Below are positions 1-7,490 of a stretch of 11,003 nucleotides of DNA, piece after piece. Below the pieces are notes generated by a model. The model was not told the origin of the DNA and made no database searches. It was given only the letters and a program-made list of their open reading frames with translations. The stretch is from Pseudomonadota bacterium (GTDB lineage Bacteria > Desulfobacterota > Desulfovibrionia > Desulfovibrionales > Desulfovibrionaceae). The stretch lies in the NCBI GenBank assembly GCA_023450535.1, contig JAEXGX010000016.1:1-11003 (forward strand). Direction: 5' to 3'. Position 1 is the stretch's first letter; the number at the start of each line of letters is the position of its first letter. The translations under genes were made by a program, and so were the position numbers.

Positions 1-1770
<1,770 letters not shown>

Positions 1771-1899
1771 CGGTATTCCTCAGGATGAATCTTGTTCACG
1801 CCGATCCTCGGCGCTGGCGTCCTTCCTCAATCGCGGTGCGCCCATCCTGTTCAAGCGCGGTGCGAAAGCCCTGCGGACACGCAAAAAAGACGACAAAAG

Positions 1900-1919
1900 C
1901 CCCGCCTATCCAGGTGGGG
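1900..1919 (-). terminator. Intrinsic-terminator-like hairpin in the rpoB leader (possible attenuator)
   Basis: Read on the minus strand, an 8-bp stem CCCCACCT / AGGCGGGG (one G-U pair) with loop GGAT is followed by CTTTTGTCGTCTTTTTT. It lies 130 nt upstream of the rpoB start and about 190 nt after the glycosyltransferase stop. It could end glycosyltransferase transcription. Because the best rpoB promoter candidate lies upstream of it, it could instead attenuate rpoB. The stem and T-rich tail are seen; the role is inferred. Confidence 0.6.
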
Positions 1920-2015
1920 TCTTGCCGATTCGGTTACGGTATCTGCCTGCAATTATTACACAAAACCTTTCGCCTGCATGCTCCGTCCGTTAAAAACAAA
2001 TTGATGCGAAGAGTT

Positions 2016-2044
2016 AAAATAGTCTTCTTTCTTGATTCTGGCAA
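2016..2044 (-). promoter_or_regulatory. Candidate sigma-70 promoter for rpoB
   Basis: On the minus strand TTGCCA (2044-2039) is separated by exactly 17 nt from TATTTT (2021-2016). This is 5/6 and 4/6 agreement with the sigma-70 boxes, in an AT-rich stretch just downstream of the glycosyltransferase stop. It would give an rpoB leader of about 240 nt that contains the 1900-1919 hairpin. No other gap within the rplL-rpoB interruption gave me a better-spaced pair. Confidence 0.45.
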
Positions 2045-2110
2045 GTTTTTTGTGGGACAAAACCCACCGTGAAACAGCAGCGCAGACCGGGAACCCAATT
2101 TCTTTTCCGC

Positions 2111-3112
2111 TTATGCCTGCCCCTGAGCCTTGCGTTTCACATCAACAACCAGCCGGTTGAAACGCTTGCGCAGACGGCGCGCCGCGCAATATGTCTTTTC
2201 AAAAAACGGCGTCAGATCCCGCGGTTCCCGCCCCGTCCTGCGGATGAACTCCGCCCGCAGATCGGGAAGATGCCAGATTTCAAGCCGCTCAAAAAATTCG
2301 ATACCCCGTTGATCAAACAGCTTCATCAACTCATCCCATTGCCAGCCAGGCCCGTCCTCGGCCAAATCCGCCGGAATGGGAAGCCCCTCTATCCATTCTG
2401 GCCGCAATGCCCTGGTGCGCAGGAAGCCCAAATCAAAATCCCGCCCGTAAGCCCGATTAATGCGCACTGCATCATCGGGAGCGTGATTGAGTTCCGAGCA
2501 AAAATACCATGCCACTTTGACGCCGTAGCGCCTCATGGCAACGGCATTAAAATGCAGCAGACAACCCTCGTCCTCCCTCAGCTTGCGAACCAGACTTTTG
2601 CTGTCCGGACCGGGCGTACGCGGCATGTGCATATATTTCTTCTCATAGTGGAGCCCGGGGGCATCACATACGGCAACAATATGGAAAACACGATGGAATT
2701 TACTATAGTCTCCGTCACGGTAGAGCCAAGGGCTGCCCCACAGGTGCTGCCAGCGCAGAGATAACTTGTGCCCCGGTTCCATCGCGGCAAAAATCGCCCG
2801 GGCACACGTTTTGAAATTGGCGGAAAGAGCTTCATCTGCATCCACGCAAAGAAAATGCGTCCCCCCCTGCCGTCTGCCCTCTTCTAATAAAACCTGGCGC
2901 ACGGAACTTTCCTTGCCTTCTGTGAACGAAGACAAATCCTGAGGAGGAGCAGATAAAACAACGCCCCCCGCTTCCGTGACAATGCGGGCGGAATCATCTG
3001 TAGAGTTGTCATCCATCCCCACGATCAAGTCGGCAACGCCTTTCAAAGAGGAAAGACAAAGAGGAAGGAGGCGGGCTTCATTGCGGAAAGGAATAAGAGC
3101 AACAATTTTCAT
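2111..3112 (-). CDS. Family 2 (GT-A fold) glycosyltransferase
   Basis: A 333-residue cytoplasmic protein with no signal peptide or membrane segment. Its start, KIVALIPFRNEARLLPLCL, is the usual nucleotide-sugar-binding beginning of GT2 enzymes. It is followed by the acidic motif MDDNSTDDS at 33-41 and the metal-binding DxD region CVDADEAL at 89-96. The rest, including LSLRWQHLWGSP near 117-128 and an Arg/Lys-rich C-terminus, is less typical. Such enzymes move a sugar from an NDP-sugar to a lipid, glycan or protein acceptor. The acceptor cannot be told here; a surface polysaccharide or LPS role is a guess from the family. The ATG at 3110-3112 follows TGAGGAC about 8 nt upstream. It lies 167 bp after the DUF1275 gene on the same strand and before rpoB, inside what is normally a continuous rplL-rpoB unit, which suggests later arrival. 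Confidence 0.85.
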   Translation of the reverse strand: MKIVALIPFRNEARLLPLCLSSLKGVADLIVGMDDNSTDDSARIVTEAGGVVLSAPPQDLSSFTEGKESSVRQVLLEEGRRQGGTHFLCVDADEALSANFKTCARAIFAAMEPGHKLSLRWQHLWGSPWLYRDGDYSKFHRVFHIVAVCDAPGLHYEKKYMHMPRTPGPDSKSLVRKLREDEGCLLHFNAVAMRRYGVKVAWYFCSELNHAPDDAVRINRAYGRDFDLGFLRTRALRPEWIEGLPIPADLAEDGPGWQWDELMKLFDQRGIEFFERLEIWHLPDLRAEFIRRTGREPRDLTPFFEKTYCAARRLRKRFNRLVVDVKRKAQGQA

Positions 3113-3279
3113 AAAAAGTCCTCACTCCAGGAGGAGCTACAGAGGGTATTCTGTACACAACTCTGACTACTTCGATCCCGTCCAAGGCCAGGATAATTCT
3201 TTCCTCAATTCTCCGATACTGATTCACTGCTTCTCTACCTCATCTCACCTCTGCCTGTTTCTCTATCTAGAGTCATCAC

Positions 3280-3966
3280 TCAAATTTCTTTCACAAACAT
3301 GCTGAAAAATGCGATGCCAAGCAGCGCACTGCAAAACAATATTGATTTTTCCGCAAAATACGCCGTTAATATTGCCCCCAGCGCCGCTCCCAAGACAAAA
3401 AAAATGACCATCTCATAATAGCCGAGAATACGCTTTCCTGTTTCTGTATCATGCGATCGGAGGTAATGGAATATCTGCTCCGTCGCGGTCCTCAGATTTC
3501 CCGTACACATGGTTGTCGCGATATTTTGGCCCCTGACCTTCCGGAAACTTTCCACTTGGACAGCACAAACGAAAGATATCAGTATATTGACCTGCATATC
3601 CCAAATTCCCGAAGCCATAAATGCAGGAAAAATCAGCAGTACAGTCTCAAAAAGCACGACAATCTGCCGCCAGTGCAATTGACTGTACTCTTTGAATTTC
3701 GCACGAATCCATTCGACAAAGAGAATGCCCAGGGCAAAAGCCACAACAGGAAGCAGATAATAAACGCTCTCCCTGATATTTCCTTCGGCAAAATTAAGCC
3801 CGAGAAGAACAAGATTCCCTGTTTGCGCGTTGGCGAAGACATGTCCTCTGGTCACATAGGTATAGACGTCAAGGAAGCCCCCCGTTGTCGTCAATAATGC
3901 ACAAAGCCAAAATGATTCAGACACCTGGACAGGCGTCGGAGTTGAAGTATGCCGCCAGAATTTCAT
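3280..3966 (-). CDS. DUF1275 (YoaK-type) integral membrane protein
   Basis: A 228-residue hydrophobic protein with about six membrane segments, roughly at residues 19-37, 45-60, 68-86, 101-119, 123-138 and 184-203, plus a last hydrophobic stretch at 207-224. The family signature is clear: GGFLDVYTYVTRGHVFANAQTGNLVLLG at residues 29-56 and the second-half motif TTMCTGNLRTATEQ at 151-164. The biochemical role of DUF1275 proteins is not established; they are often annotated as possible transporters. The ATG at 3964-3966 has only a weak purine-rich site (TTGAGAAAAC) upstream. Base composition is visibly more AT-rich than the ribosomal genes, in keeping with horizontal acquisition. It sits 43 bp downstream of the CRISPR relic, and its promoter is not apparent. 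Confidence 0.88.
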   Translation of the reverse strand: MKFWRHTSTPTPVQVSESFWLCALLTTTGGFLDVYTYVTRGHVFANAQTGNLVLLGLNFAEGNIRESVYYLLPVVAFALGILFVEWIRAKFKEYSQLHWRQIVVLFETVLLIFPAFMASGIWDMQVNILISFVCAVQVESFRKVRGQNIATTMCTGNLRTATEQIFHYLRSHDTETGKRILGYYEMVIFFVLGAALGAILTAYFAEKSILFCSALLGIAFFSMFVKEI

Positions 3967-4009
3967 TTTGTTTTCTCAAAAATCCGCGCATATGGAATAG
4001 TGCGGGCAT

Positions 4010-4107
4010 GTTATGATCTATGTGCCTCTGCGGGGTGCGACACGACATGCAGGAGCTTCAAAGTTCTTCTTTGGAGTTTCAATCCACGCACCCCTGCGGG
4101 GTGCGAC
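4010..4107 (-). CRISPR. Minimal type I-C-like CRISPR array: two repeats, one 34-nt spacer, no cas genes in view
   Basis: Two 32-nt repeats (4076-4107 and 4010-4041) flank a 34-nt spacer (4042-4075). In the minus sense the intact repeat begins GTCGCACCCCGCAGGGGTGC and ends GTGGATTGAAAC, the type I-C pattern with an 8-bp stem around GCA. The second copy keeps the first 14 nt exactly but carries 8 changes in its 3' half (24/32 matching overall). That is how a leader-distal terminal repeat normally decays, so transcription on the minus strand with the leader above 4108 is consistent. The spacer length also fits I-C. No cas gene lies in the window. Only about 44 bp separate the first repeat from the mobile-element copy, so the leader looks interrupted and the array may be a relic. 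The spacer target is unknown. Confidence 0.78.
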
Positions 4108-4151
4108 GGCGTAACCGCATATCCCTCTTAGCGAAAGCTTTCCAGTTCAAC

Positions 4152-4480
4152 TTGCGAGAGGTTCTGTTGTAGAACCGTGTTGAGACCTCCGCGCTACACA
4201 TAAAGTGTTGCCCCAGTTCCAGCGGCAACGCATGTTGCCGCAAAGGCAACCCGTGTTCCACACGGGCAAAAGGCACCATGTGTCCACGGCCGGCGTCACT
4301 TCACCTCGTGAAGCTGCGCTTCCCTCAGTTCCGCTCCGCGAAACATTGCTTCCGCTCCTCGCCCCCCTCCATGCCGCCCTACCAGGCGGCGGGGGGTCGT
4401 CGCTCCAGGCGCGTCACGGCGCGCGCCTCCGGCGGTCAAGGCGTATCCTCAACAGCATTCTACAACAGAGCGTTGCGAGA
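4152..4480. mobile_element. MITE-like element, larger copy (A), with 22-bp inverted ends and 8-bp flanking direct repeats
   Basis: The element spans about 4160-4472 (313 bp). Its ends are imperfect inverted repeats: 4163-4184 and 4448-4469 share TCTGTTGTAGAA and TGTTGAG (19 of 22 matching). It is bordered by identical octamers TTGCGAGA at 4152-4159 and 4473-4480, as expected for a target-site duplication. The interior has no plausible gene but many short hairpins: an 8-bp stem GCGGCAAC/GTTGCCGC at 4222-4241, CCCGTG/CACGGG at 4250-4266, CTTCAC/GTGAAG at 4299-4313, and the CCGCC/GGCGG hairpin near 4373-4388. The right 112 bp recur at 5951-6062. The left end, GGTTCTGTTG, resembles ends of IS6-family elements, which also make 8-bp duplications; that link is from memory and unproven. 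Confidence 0.68.
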
Positions 4481-4654
4481 ACCTCACGATACATAGCCCT
4501 GAATCAACCAGATATTTGTGCAAAAAAAACAAATCATAAATTCACTTTACTAAATTCATCGGGAACGGCACAGGAAAATAATGGGAACTTTCGGTTCTCG
4601 CGCAAGAAGAAGTGCGTTTCCGGGTGCATATTCTGCGTTGATAGCGCTTAAACA

Positions 4655-4680
4655 CGACAAGGCCCGTTCGGGCCTTGTCG
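4655..4680 (-). terminator. Intrinsic terminator after rplL
   Basis: Perfect 11-bp stem CGACAAGGCCC / GGGCCTTGTCG around a 4-nt loop, 24 nt beyond the rplL stop. On the minus strand it is followed by TGTTT, a short T tract. It separates rplJ-rplL from everything toward rpoB, so rplL and rpoB are probably not efficiently co-transcribed here. Confidence 0.78.
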
Positions 4681-4704
4681 TAATAGAAAAACCAAAAGAA
4701 AAAC

Positions 4705-5085
4705 TTACTTCAGTTCGACGGTGGCGCCGGCTTCGGTGAGCTGCTTCTTGGCTTCTTCGGCTTCTTCCTTGGACACGGCTTCCTTCAGGGTGGAGGGAGT
4801 GGTATCCACCTTGTCCTTGGCTTCCTTCAGGCCGAGACCAGTCAGAGCGCGCACAACCTTGATGACACCGATCTTGTTGGCACCGGCTTCTTTCAGCACG
4901 ACGTCAAATTCGGTCTTTTCTTCTTCGGCCGGGGCGGCGGCAGTCGGAGCGGCCATAACCATAGCGGCGGCGGGAGCAGCGGCGGATACGCCGAACTTTT
5001 CTTCGAGTTCCTTGATGAATTCGGAGAGTTCCAGAACAGTCATGTTGGAGATAAACTCAACAACTTCTTCTTTGGTAACGGCCAT
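4705..5085 (-). CDS. rplL: Ribosomal protein L7/L12 (bL12)
   Basis: Forms the flexible stalk of the large subunit that recruits translation factors and stimulates their GTPase activity. The protein has 126 residues, near the usual 120-128. An N-terminal dimerisation helix region (1-35) binds L10. An Ala/Pro-rich hinge follows at about 34-55, and the globular C-terminal domain from 58 has the typical KTEFDVVLKEAG and NKIGVIKVVRALTGLGLKEA segments. The ATG at 5083-5085 is preceded by AAGGAG about 7 nt upstream. It follows rplJ by 68 bp and ends 24 bp before a strong hairpin terminator. The higher expression needed for this multi-copy protein is usually set within the rplJL mRNA. Confidence 0.98.
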   Translation of the reverse strand: MAVTKEEVVEFISNMTVLELSEFIKELEEKFGVSAAAPAAAMVMAAPTAAAPAEEEKTEFDVVLKEAGANKIGVIKVVRALTGLGLKEAKDKVDTTPSTLKEAVSKEEAEEAKKQLTEAGATVELK

Positions 5086-5153
5086 GGGATGACTCCTTAA
5101 AAGTATGCTTTGGCGTTTTTTTTGGTTGACTGATGGCTTGAGTCAGGCCGCTA

Positions 5154-5672
5154 TTAAGCAGCTTTCTTCTCTTCGATCGCCTTCAATGCATAAAGCAGCG
5201 GGCGGATCATGTTGGCCATCAGAGACACGAGGTTGGTGGGCACGGCGTTCATGGTGCCGAGCAGCTGACCAAGCAACTGTTCCTTCGACGGCAGCTTAGC
5301 AAGTTCTTCAATCTGCGCAGAGCTGAGAACTTTGCCTTCGAGGCTGCCGTGACGGACTTCCAGAAGCTTGCTGGTCTTGGCGAACTCGGAGAGCGCCTTG
5401 GCCACCGCCACGGGGTCGTCGAAACCAAGAGCGATCGCGCAGTTGTCCTTGAAGTCGTCCTTAATGGGCGCGTGCGCGGTGTCGGATAAAGCGATGCGGG
5501 CGAGAGTGTTCTTGACGACGTGGTATTCGCCGCCAGCATTACGCAAAACAACTCTCAGCCTCGTCAGCTCTTCCACCGACATACCCTTGAAATCGGTCAC
5601 GACCGCGATAGAAGCAGTTGCGGCACGAGACCGGATCTGCTCGATAATGGCGGCTTTTTCTGACCTGTTCAC
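5154..5672 (-). CDS. rplJ: Ribosomal protein L10 (uL10)
   Basis: Anchors the L7/L12 dimers to 23S rRNA and is the autoregulator of the rplJL mRNA in well-studied bacteria. The 172 residues (usual about 165-175) begin MNRSEKAAIIEQI and show the conserved TDFKGMSVEELTRLRVVLR (near 27-45) and EYHVVKNTLARIAL (near 49-62) segments. The C-terminal helix that carries L12 dimers ends in ALKAIEEKKAA. The start is GTG (5670-5672), chosen because GAGGAG lies about 6 nt upstream and homology begins right there. A foldable L10-type leader lies upstream at 5729-5774. The gap of 475 bp to rplA, holding a terminator and a repeat element, makes rplJL its own transcription unit. Confidence 0.97.
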   Translation of the reverse strand: MNRSEKAAIIEQIRSRAATASIAVVTDFKGMSVEELTRLRVVLRNAGGEYHVVKNTLARIALSDTAHAPIKDDFKDNCAIALGFDDPVAVAKALSEFAKTSKLLEVRHGSLEGKVLSSAQIEELAKLPSKEQLLGQLLGTMNAVPTNLVSLMANMIRPLLYALKAIEEKKAA

Positions 5673-5728
5673 GTGAAGCTCCTCACGTTGGGGGTTATGC
5701 AGTGGAATGCCGAGCCAAAGACTTTTGC

Positions 5729-5774
5729 AGTCTCAACGGGATATTAAGGCTTGCGCCTCCCGCTTTCTTCGACT
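5729..5774 (-). promoter_or_regulatory. Putative L10-binding leader (rplJL autoregulatory element)
   Basis: On the minus strand this RNA folds as: outer stem AGUC/GACU, an internal loop with GAAGAA opposite GA, a 7-bp stem AGCGGGA/UCCCGUU, an asymmetric bulge UUAAUA, and a terminal AGGC-GCAA-GCCU stem closed by a GNRA tetraloop. A second small hairpin, GACU-GCAAA-AGUC, partly overlaps the outer stem. A kinked stem with these elements about 60-100 nt before rplJ is the arrangement of the Rfam L10 leader family. In that family free L10 (with L12) represses translation. The fold is my own reading, and binding is inferred. Confidence 0.58.
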
Positions 5775-5897
5775 CGAAATTCCGTCCCTAGCCGATGTCC
5801 GGCAAACCCATTGCTGTGCTTACCGAAACTGTTCCAGACCTGAAGTGCTGGAGAACTTGTGTTCATTACCTGACAGAAAAAAAAAAGGCAAGTAAAA

Positions 5898-6073
5898 AAT
5901 AAAGAGGTTCTTCGGCAACGGGCACGGCCCGTATGGGGCCGCCATTTGGTCGCCCCCCCCTCCATGCCGCATTACCATGCGGTGGGGGCTCGTTACTCCA
6001 GGCGCGCCACGGCGCGCGCCTCCGGCGATCAAGGCGTATCCTCAACATCATTCTACAAGAGCACGAGTAAAGA
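5898..6073. mobile_element. MITE-like element, shorter copy (B), in the rplA-rplJ gap
   Basis: Bases 5951-6062 match 4360-4471 in copy A at about 100 of 112 positions, in the same orientation. The element appears to run from GGTTCT at 5906 to about 6065. It is flanked by near-identical octamers AATAAAGA (5898-5905) and AGTAAAGA (6066-6073). The left end keeps only the GGTTCT of copy A, so an internal deletion is likely. The central hairpin is conserved with compensatory change: the fifth pair is C-G in A and A-T in B, and the sixth position is unpaired C/A in A but T-A in B. Downstream a GGCGCG/CGCGCC palindrome is shared. Arg-rich ORFs across it look like by-products of GC-rich hairpins, not genes. 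Confidence 0.62.
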
Positions 6074-6093
6074 CAAGAGCGTGACCTGGATCT

Positions 6094-6130
6094 AAAAAAG
6101 CCCGTATCGTTTCCAATACGGGCTTTTTTT
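6094..6130 (-). terminator. Intrinsic terminator after rplA (could act in both directions)
   Basis: 8-bp stem GCCCGTAT / ATACGGGC with an 8-nt loop, flanked by six A on one side and seven T on the other. On the minus strand the stem is followed by TTTTTT. It begins 18 bp beyond the rplA stop, so it ends the rplK-rplA transcript and separates rplJL, which in many bacteria is partly co-transcribed with rplKA. Confidence 0.88.
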
Positions 6131-6147
6131 ATTTTTGAAAGGAAAGC

Positions 6148-6864
6148 CTAACTGGCAGCGCCTTCCAGGAATTTCTTCACCTGAGTCACGTCCACCTTGA
6201 AGCCGGGGCCCATGGTGGTAGAAACAGCCATGCTGACCATGTATTGTCCCTTTGCGGCAGAGGGCTTCAGGCGATTGACGGCATCAAGCAGCGCCTTCAA
6301 GTTGTCCTGAATTTTTTCCGGGCCAAAGGAGACCTTGCCGAGCGGAGCATGCAGCACACCGGCCTTGTCTACCTTGAAGTCCACACGGCCAGCCTTAAGT
6401 TCCTTCACCGCATTAGCCACGTCAAAGGTAACCGTGCCGGTTTTGGCGTTAGGCATCAGACCACGGGGGCCAAGTACGCGGCCAATCTGGCCGACCAGCG
6501 CCATAACGTCGGGAGTAGCGACAGCGGAGTCAAAATCCAGCCAGCCGCCCTTTACGCGGTCGACGAGTTCTTCCGCACCCACGACGTCCGCTCCGGCAGC
6601 CTTGGCTTCAGCCTGCTTATCGCCCTTGCAAAACACGGCCACGCGCACAGTTTTGCCCAGACCGTGAGGCAGAGACACTGCACCACGCACCATCTGATCG
6701 GAATACTTGGGGTCGACGCCAAGCTTCACAGCCACATCGACGGTTTCGTCAAATTTGGCAAAGGAAGCAGCGAGAGATTTGCTCACGGCGTCTTCAACGG
6801 AAAAACGCTGGGAAAGATCGACGCCTTCCACCTTTCCACGATATTTCTTCCCATGAGTGGGCAT
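6148..6864 (-). CDS. rplA: Ribosomal protein L1 (uL1)
   Basis: Forms the L1 stalk at the E site and, in well-studied species, represses translation of its own rplKA mRNA. The 238 residues are slightly longer than the usual 230-235. The family signature GQIGRVLGPRGLMPNAKTGTV lies near residues 125-145. The N-terminal part MPTHGKKYRG and the closing GPGFKVDVTQVKKFLEG are also typical. The ATG at 6862-6864 is preceded by AAGGAAT about 6 nt upstream. It follows rplK by 155 bp, a longer gap than usual, and ends just before the strong terminator at 6094-6130. Confidence 0.98.
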   Translation of the reverse strand: MPTHGKKYRGKVEGVDLSQRFSVEDAVSKSLAASFAKFDETVDVAVKLGVDPKYSDQMVRGAVSLPHGLGKTVRVAVFCKGDKQAEAKAAGADVVGAEELVDRVKGGWLDFDSAVATPDVMALVGQIGRVLGPRGLMPNAKTGTVTFDVANAVKELKAGRVDFKVDKAGVLHAPLGKVSFGPEKIQDNLKALLDAVNRLKPSAAKGQYMVSMAVSTTMGPGFKVDVTQVKKFLEGAAS

Positions 6865-7019
6865 AGTCTTATTCCTTTTTTAGCGCTTGTCGTCTCGAAT
6901 CTCCTGCCGGGCATACACCGGGCAGTGCGGCCGAATCCAACGAAATTCGCGCGGCGCGGCGATCGCGCCAACCTGCTCTTCCATCTGTCGGACGCTTCCC
7001 TGTCAGGCGGGGCAAAGCC
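6865..7019 (-). other. 155-bp rplK-rplA spacer with two GC-rich hairpins
   Basis: Contains CTGCC...GGCAG around CCGGTGTATG-type sequence near 6903-6925 and GGCGCG/CGCGCC near 6953-6969. Neither is followed by a T tract on the minus strand, so they look like mRNA processing or stabilising stems and not terminators. The plus- and minus-strand ORFs across this spacer overlap rplK or rplA and have no recognisable product. Confidence 0.35.
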
Positions 7020-7442
7020 CTACATGACGTCAAGGCCCATACTACGGGCAGTTCCCATGATGGAATGGCGGGCGCCTTCAAGATCCTTGCAATTGAGATC
7101 AGGCATCTTGAGTTTGGCGATTTCGTCAATTTGGGCCATGGTGACGGTGCCAACCTTATTACGGTTGGGTTCGCCGGACCCCTTTTCCACCTTGGCGGCC
7201 TTAAGCAAAAGCACGGGCGCAGGGGGAGTCTTGGTGATGAAAGTGAAGGAACGGTCAGCATAGACGGTGATGATCACAGGAATGATCATACCCTTCTGAT
7301 CCATGGTACGAGCATTGAACTCCTTGCAGAAGCCCATGATGTTCACACCATGCTGACCGAGAGCGGGACCCACGGGCGGAGACGGGTTGGCGGCTCCGGC
7401 AGGGATTTGCAGTTTAATCTTGCCAACTTCTTTCTTGGCCAT
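7020..7442 (-). CDS. rplK: Ribosomal protein L11 (uL11)
   Basis: Binds the GTPase-associated centre of 23S rRNA, and contributes to factor-dependent GTP hydrolysis and to RelA activation during the stringent response. The 140 residues match the usual 140-142. The N-terminal domain has IPAGAANPSPPVGPALGQ (13-30) and GVNIMGFCKEFN (33-44). The C-terminal RNA-binding domain ends HSIMGTARSMGLDV. The ATG at 7440-7442 is preceded by AAGGAC about 8 nt upstream. It lies 48 bp after nusG, as in the common secE-nusG-rplK order. Confidence 0.98.
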   Translation of the reverse strand: MAKKEVGKIKLQIPAGAANPSPPVGPALGQHGVNIMGFCKEFNARTMDQKGMIIPVIITVYADRSFTFITKTPPAPVLLLKAAKVEKGSGEPNRNKVGTVTMAQIDEIAKLKMPDLNCKDLEGARHSIMGTARSMGLDVM

Positions 7443-7490
7443 TGTCTTTGTCCTTATGCTGCGGCGTCTGTACCGCTCATGGCAAGGGCG

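Larger units (their letters stand above)
1771..2110. other. 340-bp non-coding gap between the glycosyltransferase gene and rpoB
   Basis: Holds, in transcription order, an AT-rich stretch with the promoter candidate, a terminator-like hairpin with a T-rich tail, and a GC-richer 110-nt leader ending in the rpoB ribosome-binding site. I see no convincing small gene. The short plus-strand ORFs here have neither a recognisable protein nor a good ribosome-binding site. Confidence 0.6.

Noticed and set aside
2069..2764. Plus-strand ORF of 231 codons antisense to the glycosyltransferase gene
   Set aside because: The minus-strand protein has clear GT2 motifs and a good ribosome-binding site; this one has neither.
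4205..4651. Plus-strand ORF of 148 codons across element A and its flank
   Set aside because: Composed of hairpin-derived repeats, crosses the element border into unrelated sequence and lacks a plausible ribosome-binding site.
5875..5884. Run of ten A (ten T on the minus strand) between element B and rplJ
   Set aside because: No hairpin precedes it on the minus strand, so it is not a terminator, and the TTGCC beside it lacks a matching -10 box at proper spacing.
5820..6051. Overlapping short Arg/Gly/Pro-rich minus-strand ORFs across element B
   Set aside because: Three frames are open at once because of GC-rich palindromes; the corresponding frames are not kept in copy A, which carries indels.
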